From the NCBI GenBank assembly GCA_030063045.1, contig JAQSEB010000002.1:4464001-4528000 (forward strand): 64,000 bases of DNA, in the 5' to 3' direction. The translations under genes and the position numbers were made by a program. The stretch comes from Pratylenchus scribneri (taxonomy: Eukaryota > Nematoda > Chromadorea > Rhabditida > Pratylenchidae). Positions 58,225 to 64,000 of the stretch are shown piece after piece. Positions within the stretch are counted from its first letter, which is position 1. Every line of letters begins with the position of its first letter. The notes under the pieces are model-generated. The model was not told where the DNA came from. It saw only the letters and a list, made by a program, of their open reading frames with translations, and ran no database searches.

Positions 58225-61048
58225 TCAATAACGAGGACGCATGACGGCGATGGCACGTTTCTTATTAGTTGGGGTCGGACGCATGACGGCGATGGCACGT
58301 TTCTTATTAGTTGGGGTCGGACGCATGACGGCGATGGCACGTTTCTTATTAGTTGGGGTCGATGAAGTGGCCAAAACCTTAATATATTTTTAAAATAATT
58401 TTAAAAAACTGGATAATATTTAATTTGCAAAAAAAAAAAATTGATTTGCAGAAAAGAGTATTGAAAATACAGAAAAATTTATACCGTTTGGTGGTTTGTG
58501 TACTAAACCCCACAAACCGCCTATACCCATTCGATAAATCTCATCGAGACGCATTTTTTTGATAATGATTTGGCTTGAGTCTAGCCAATTCCAACTTAAT
58601 TTTAAATCATTAAACCAGTGGTTTAAACGGTTTAAAATCCTTTAATTGTTGACAAATCAAATTATGGTTTAAACCGTTCAAAACCCTTTAATTGTTGACC
58701 AAACCAAAATGTGGTTTAAACCGTTTAAAACCCTTTAATTGTTGACCAAACCAAAATGTGGTTTAAACCGTTTAAAACCCTTTAATTGTTGACCAAACCA
58801 AAATGTGGTTTTAAACCGTTTAAAACCCTTTAATTGTTGACCAAACCATAACCAAATTATATACCATTCAATGCGTCTTCTGACCAGCTCTATCCAATTT
58901 TGGGTATATTTGGTTTGTGAATGTGTAGGACAAAACCTCCGTAAATCATATTAATTATTTTGGCTTTCTTTTTGGACAATTTCAATATTTTTTTTTGTAA
59001 ATTAATGCTATCCTTTTTAAATATAAAGAATTAAAAATTTACATTGTGCTTTGCAGCGCTTCGCTTCCCAGGTGACTTTCCTCCTTTCTTCACTGATTTA
59101 GCCTTCTTTGCCTCCGGCTCAATTGGATCTTCCATTTCGTATGCTTTGATGATGTCAAGATGAGACAGAGATTCGCGAGGCTCCCAAGTGTTCCTTTTAA
59201 TATAAAATAATTAAAAATAAATTTACCGAAAAATTACCAAAAAATGTTCTTTTTAAACTACAACTTAGTTTTTGACCTCTAATAAATCAGACACCGATTT
59301 TAGACCCTACAAATTTATACCATTTTGTAGATCTCATCGAGACGCGTCGAATGGTATATAATTTGTCATGGTTTGGTCAAAATTAATGGGTATTAAACCG
59401 TTTAAACCATTTTTACAGTTTTTGGTTTTAAACCACTTTAATTTTGTGCCAAAATTTGACATTTTATATACCATTCGACGCGTCTCGATGAGATCTACAA
59501 AATGATATAAGGTTTGTAGGGTCCAAAACCGGTTTGTGGTTTATTAGAATGCAAAAGCTAAGTTTTGGGTAAAAAATTATTACCAGCTATCATCAAATCC
59601 CAGCCATTTGATGTGGTACTCAATTTTGCCATTCTTCTTGACTTTTCGGTCTAGAACACTTTCCACTTTGTATTCCTCTTCCTCATCGTCCTCATTATCG
59701 TCCTCTTCTTTATCGTCTTCTACACCCTCCTCCTTCATTTTCTTCTCATATTCCTTGAAAACTTGCAAATGTTCGAGTCCCTTTCGCGGTTCCCAAGTAT
59801 CTTTATTCAGAAAATTAAAAACGAATTTTTTGCCATTAAAATTTCTTTTTTTGCCACCAAAATATTTTTTTTCTTCTAATAAATCAGAAACCGGTTTTAG
59901 ACCCTACAAACCTTATACCAATTTGTAGATCTCATCGAGACGCATCGATTAGTATATAAAATGTCAGGTTTTGGCCCAAAATTAATGAGTTAAACCGTTT
60001 AAACCATTTTTCCAATTTTTTGTTTTAAAATCTAATTTTTGGTCAAAACCGGACATTTATAATACCATATGGTATAAGATTTGAAGGGTACAAAAACATG
60101 TTTCTGATTTATTTAAAAGTCAAAAACTACTAATAGTAACCAATATTAATGTATAATTTTTTTAAATCAAAACCAAAACCAACTCCATTTTGGCCCATAG
60201 CCTTGCCATTTCACCTATAATAAATAATTATATTAAAATAATATTTAGATGGTTTTTAATTTTAGCTACCAAAAATTTCTCCGCTCCATCCTTCAGAACT
60301 TTCTTCTCCACAATTTTCTCAGCAACCGTCCATTTTCGGCCATAGCCCTTCCATTTCACCTTTAATATTAAAAAAATTTAGTTTTTTTACTCATTTTATT
60401 ATACCAAATATTTCTCCGCTTTGTTATACTCCTTGCGCTTCTATAATTTAAAATATATATTTAAAAATTGCCATAATATTAATTTTTATCGGCGAGGGAC
60501 ATTAGCATCTCGGCCATTAGTGTCTCAACAATTTTGGCGAGACATAGTTCATCATCCAATTAACCAGCAGTTTAAATGATCTAAAGTGCATTTCATAGCA
60601 CTTAGTATTGGCTATCCATTGATATATTGTTCATCCAAAAATGTAAAGTTTTGGCCAAGATGTGGCCAAAAACATAGAAAAATCGCCTTTGTTTTTGTAT
60701 TGATGGCCGGCCATATATTGGCCACAAAACTTTATATTTTTGGATGTTCAATATACTAATTTTTAGTCAAAATTTGAGAGCTATAAGATGCACTTTAGGA
60801 CATTTAAATTGGTTAATTAGCTAATGAGCTATAGCTTGTCAAAATTTACTGAGAACTGAGACGCTAATGACCCAAACTGTTAATTTTTAAACCTTGAAAT
60901 TCTGGACCAAATTCGGGAAGACTTCTTCAACTTTTGCTGCGGCCATCCAAGTTTCCTTGATTGTCACCAAATATTCGTGTTCGCCTTCTTCATTCAATCG
61001 CTCGTCCAGAATCCCATCATTCACGGTATCTTTCTTTACGGTGGTCAT
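58225..61048 (-). CDS. Multi-chromodomain HP1-like protein
   Basis: Chromodomains read methylated histone lysines. Exons in coding order: 61048-60893, 60440-60405, 60359-60270, 60214-60184, 59800-59584, 59193-59043, 58377-58225; 277 aa in one frame. Two clear chromodomains: about residues 83-130 ([20 protein letters not shown] then [20 protein letters not shown]) and about 150-195 ([20 protein letters not shown] then [20 protein letters not shown]), separated by an acidic linker. Upstream are a partial copy ([12 protein letters not shown]) and a degenerate one at the N-terminus ([20 protein letters not shown]). The C-terminus is basic with three perfect 14-residue repeats, [14 protein letters not shown]. 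No chromoshadow domain is evident. The exon 4 donor (GTTGG after 60184) was chosen because it restores WNTWEPR. Confidence 0.8.
58228..58365 (-). repeat. Three coding 42-bp tandem repeats
   Basis: The 42-bp unit containing ACGCATGACGGCGATGGCAC is repeated almost without change at about 58237, 58279 and 58321, inside the last exon of the chromodomain gene. It encodes [14 protein letters not shown] each time. Confidence 0.95.
58475..58970. repeat. Family A repeat
   Basis: In the last intron of the chromodomain gene, with four to five internal units of about 47 bp. Confidence 0.85.
59265..60125. repeat. Two palindromes related to family A
   Basis: At 59265-59565 and 59875-60125, in the introns flanking exon 5 of the chromodomain gene. 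The arms carry AGATCTCATCGAGACGCGTC and ATTTATTAGA..CAAAAACTA, and the GTTTAAACC cores are reduced to one unit. Confidence 0.65.
60495..60880. repeat. Palindromic element in chromodomain intron 1
   Basis: Arms of about 180 bp pair imperfectly: TAAAGTGCATTTCATAGC.. and ..GCTATAAGATGCACTTTA, with AGCATCTCGGCCATTAGTGT against AGACGCTAATGACC at the ends. Confidence 0.65.
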
Positions 61049-61385
61049 TTATATTTTTCCAGGGGCAATTTGTATGGATTTTCTTTAAAAAAAGGATGAA
61101 TGCTTGGAAAAATGGCTTTGGGGCAATTTAAAAATATATTGACAGGTGCTGTTGGACAGATCGAACGAAATTAATTTACATATCATTTATTGAAAGAAAT
61201 TTGAGAAATGGAATGTGAAATGGAGATAATAGAAGGAAGGGAAATAGGGGAAGAAAATTGCGAATCAATAGAGGGAAATGGGTTTATGGCCACAGAGATG
61301 TGGACAATTCACCCAAGCTAATAGATGTAGGGAAGAGGAAAGGGAAGGAATCAATAAATTATATAGGAATAACTTTGTTAAAATT

Positions 61386-61800
61386 ATCCCGCCTGTTCTG
61401 ATTTTAATAATTCCCCCTGTTCTGATTTTAATAATTCCGCCTATTCTGATTTTAATAATTCCGCCTGTTCTGATTTTAATAATTCCGCCTGTTCTGATTT
61501 TAATAATTCCCCCTGTTCTGATTTTAATAATTCCGCCTATTCTGATTTTAATAATTCCGCCTGTTCTGATTTTAATAATTCCGCCTGTTCTGATTTTAAT
61601 AATTCCGCCTATTCTGATTTTAATAATTCCGCCTGTTCTGATTTTAATAATTCCGCCTGTTCTGATTTTAATAATTCCGCCTGTTCTGATTTTAATAATT
61701 CCGCCTGTTCTGATTTTAATAATTCCGCCTGTTCTGATTTTATTAATTCCGCCTGTTCTGATATTCCGCCTATTCTGATTTTAATAATTCCGCCTGGTTA
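61386..61800. repeat. 24-bp minisatellite (inverse of the 29925-31000 array)
   Basis: About 17 copies of ATTCCGCCTGTTCTGATTTT plus AATA, the reverse complement of the unit in the kilobase array. It ends in ATTCCGCCTGGTTAA, the junction type of the 19-bp variant. The open frame through it (IIPPVLIL repeats) is an artefact. Confidence 0.95.
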
Positions 61801-63187
61801 AGTGGAAAATTAAAGACGAATTGTCGACATTGATGAGTATGAAAAGGGCTAGGTGAACGGCTGTCAACATGAATGAGAAAAGGGAGAGAACAGAGAAGAT
61901 TAATAATAAAATTGATTTGCTAAAAATTTTTTCTCAATCCAAATCGAAAAGTTCGAGGGAAATAAATAGTCAAAATTTGGAAAGAATGAATGGAGGGATA
62001 CGTCTCTGTAGTGTTTTTTTGGTCATTTTTTCTTAAGCAAATGTTCAAAACTTTAAAATTTTTATATTAAGATACCTCTCTTTCTTCCCTACAAAATGAT
62101 ACCAGGATTACCAGAAATGATTCAATTTTAAGGAAAATAAAAATATGATCAAAAATGCAAATGGTTGCTGTTGATAAAATTTTCTGTGTTTGTCTTCCTT
62201 AAGGCATCATTCATCATCGCTCACATACTCGCTCGTTTTATTTCCCTTCAATTACGGTAGTTCTCTCGTTCTCAAAGACAAAAAGAAAAAATACGATGAG
62301 GGAGAGCGTTTTTGGGCCCTCAAGGCAAAATGTTTTTATCCATCGCCCGAACCATTCTTCAGAGAGTTGTACGCTTTAAACTAGGGTTGCGCTCCCGCAC
62401 CCGCGGGGGTCACCCCCGACGGGGATCCCCGCACTTTTTGGGTTTCACCCCCGACCCTACCCTCGCATATGCCACCCCCGCATCCCCGCAAGAGCCACCC
62501 CCGCGCCCCCGCACCCCCGCGGGGGTGAACATGCATCCCATATTATTGGATTTTTCAAGGAAAATGGGGTTCGATAGGGAAATTTTGACCAAATTTTTGT
62601 AGGATATTAAAATTTTTTATTAAAATTTTTCTCTGCGAGGCTATTTTTAGCTAAAATTTTTCGCTGCGCGGCTATTTTTGGATGAAATTTTTCTTCAAAA
62701 AAATTTTTTATTTGAAAAATGTGGCTTTTTAAAAAATTTACGCTACCCCCGCCCCCGCGGGGATCCCCGCGGGGGCCCCCGCAAGGGGTCACCCCCGAAC
62801 CCGTCCCCGCAAGTGCCAACCCCGCAAACCCCGACCCCCGCACAACCCGCCCCCGCACTGCGGGGGCGCAACCCTACTTTAAACTATAAGGAATTCTAAT
62901 AATTTACATTATTCCAACTCTGGTACAATTTATTTGGAGCAAGTACCCCACCCCCACACACACACACTGTTTGCGTGCGTATAGTACCACTTTTTCTTAA
63001 ATATAATTAAAATTGCGTGAATGAAATGTGTGGGCGAATTCATCAAAAATTTTTGGAACAATAATACAATAATATTAATTTTAAGAATTAAACATTATTA
63101 ATTTCTTTTTTCCTCACTCCAATATTAATTATTTGTTAAACTTTATTTTAATATTCATATTTTCAAGTTTTTAAATATATTTTAAGA
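61801..63187. other. Intergenic with repeats
   Basis: No gene recognised. It holds the GC-rich hAT-like element (62382-62876), a CACACACA run near 62960, and AT-rich sequence up to the chemoreceptor. Confidence 0.55.
62382..62876. mobile_element. GC-rich non-autonomous hAT-like element
   Basis: Ends TAGGGTTGCGCTCCCGCA and the reverse complement of TAGGGTTGCGCCCCCGCA match except at one base. The element is flanked by a perfect 8-bp duplication CTTTAAAC (62374-62381 and 62877-62884). Subterminal blocks are extremely GC-rich (CCCCGCGGGGG, ACCCCCG repeats); the centre is AT-rich. 8-bp target sites and TAGGG-type ends fit hAT transposons. There is no transposase frame, so it is a 495-bp MITE. 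Confidence 0.85.
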
Positions 63188-63585
63188 ATGATTTCTGTTG
63201 GCTCATTTTTGGCTTTTACCCTTTATGAGTTGATCTCATTGCCACTTTATATTCGAATTATTTACATTTTAATAAGAAATTCAAAATTTCAAAATCCTTT
63301 TTATCGGCTAATTTATTTCAATGGAATTTTGGTAAATTAAAATTTTAAAAAGTAAAATTAATATATTTTTTTAGGATGTTTGCCATTGTTTAATTACAGA
63401 TATTTTTTATCGACTTCCAATGTTCGGTCCGATTATTGAAATATTGCCAACGGGCCCTTCTCGACTTATTAGTGCCATCATCGTCTGCTATTTTTCGTTG
63501 ATTTATCAAGTATTCTTCCTGCATATTGCCATTTCCTTCAACCGATTAACTGGCATATTTTTCCCATTCAAACATAAAATTGTCG
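63188..63585 (+). CDS. Serpentine chemoreceptor (Srg/Srv-like), partial
   Basis: Exons: 63188-63331 and 63375-63585, continuing beyond a likely donor (GTACCC at 63586). At least three membrane helices are visible. SLPLYIRIIYILIRNSKFQN then FYRLIYFNGILDVCHCLITD, and SLIYQVFFLHIAISFNRLTG then IFFPF, fit the nematode Srg/Srv pattern (F-Y-R-L-F...N-R-x(4)-F-F-P). The N-terminus may be short. The downstream 400 bp is a palindromic repeat and no further exon is seen before the window ends, so I cannot say whether the gene is intact. Confidence 0.65.
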
Positions 63586-63639
63586 GTACCCTTGACTTAT
63601 ACGATGTTTTTTATTTCTAATCGGATCGGGGTGAATGAT

Positions 63640-64000
63640 AGCTCATTCGAAAGAGCTCGAAAAACTGAGTCGATCTAAGGGTGGGAGAAATTCGGAAATC
63701 CCCGGGGGCTGAGATACATTATGCCGAAATTTGAAAAAGTGAAGGGTCCCCCCTATGGGTTGAAATCGAAAAAATTTTTTCGGACAAATTATATATCTAT
63801 CGATGCGTCTCGATGAGTGAAGCTCAAATCTGCCGTCGGTTTCGCGAAATAATCAAAATTAAGAAATTTATGGTCATTTTAATCTCGCGGCGGAGCACAC
63901 AGAAGAGTCACTCTGAAATGCCCACCGGAGCAGTTCCAATCCGTATTCCTTTGCGCGACTTATAATTCAAGTTACTCTATCTCAGCCCCCGGGGGTTTTC
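63640..64000. repeat. Inverted repeat with CCCCGGGGGCTGAGAT ends
   Basis: CCCCGGGGGCTGAGAT at about 63701-63716 reappears inverted at about 63980-63996 (ATCTCAGCCCCCGGGGG). The element reaches the window edge. Confidence 0.6.

Noticed and set aside
61278..61778. 166-codon open frame of IIPPVLIL repeats
   Set aside because: It is the 24-bp minisatellite read in frame; 24 is divisible by three, so no stop appears. No gene context.
62312..62899. Pro/Arg-rich frames on both strands
   Set aside because: They lie in the GC-rich hAT-like element; composition only.

Overview
The window is eukaryotic and looks like a nematode. It is AT-rich, its genes are split into many short exons with short GT-AG (sometimes GC-AG) introns, and its proteins read as homologues of well-known metazoan and nematode genes, including a serpentine chemoreceptor. 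Several starts sit just downstream of a pyrimidine-AG site, as expected for spliced-leader trans-splicing. The frequent GC-AG introns and heavy repeat load would suit a tylenchid plant-parasitic nematode (cyst or root-knot type), but that placement is inference. No prokaryotic, viral or recognisable effector gene was seen.

Layout. (1) 1-7456: a palindromic repeat, then EMC7 (+), convergent with maleylacetoacetate isomerase/GSTZ (-). (2) 7457-19755: V-ATPase a subunit (-), with a pair of alternative exons; about 850 bp of divergent spacer; then CNOT3/NOT3 (+) to 27124. (3) 28533-35147: an orphan basic protein, a small Ly6/uPAR-like secreted protein and the 3' part of a coiled-coil gene, all +. 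(4) 35829-42378: a Q-rich Mediator-15-like gene (-), divergent from BCL7 (+, 43005-44267). (5) 45415-57441: CDC45 (+) followed 243 bp later by LYRM4/ISD11 (+), an operon-like pair. CDC45 intron 11 (5 kb) carries three tandem antisense genes that look like GTP cyclohydrolase I feedback regulatory protein (GFRP). (6) 58225-61048: a multi-chromodomain HP1-like protein (-). (7) 63188 to the end: a chemoreceptor fragment (+) cut by repeats and the window edge.

The host genes are mostly housekeeping: ER membrane insertion, tyrosine catabolism, proton pumping, mRNA deadenylation, Mediator and SWI/SNF transcription control, replication licensing, Fe-S assembly and heterochromatin. They do not form one pathway. 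I joined exons by eye; every multi-exon model given as complete keeps one reading frame from start to stop, with summed exon lengths divisible by three.

Much of the remaining sequence is repeats, mostly inside introns: several palindromic MITE-like families that recur in different genes, a GC-rich hAT-like element with a perfect 8-bp target duplication, tRNA-like SINE fragments, and minisatellites. One 24-bp minisatellite unit occurs at two loci about 31 kb apart in opposite orientation. The most notable observations are the V-ATPase alternative exon pair, whose 36-bp gap is too short to splice, and the nested GFRP-like gene trio.
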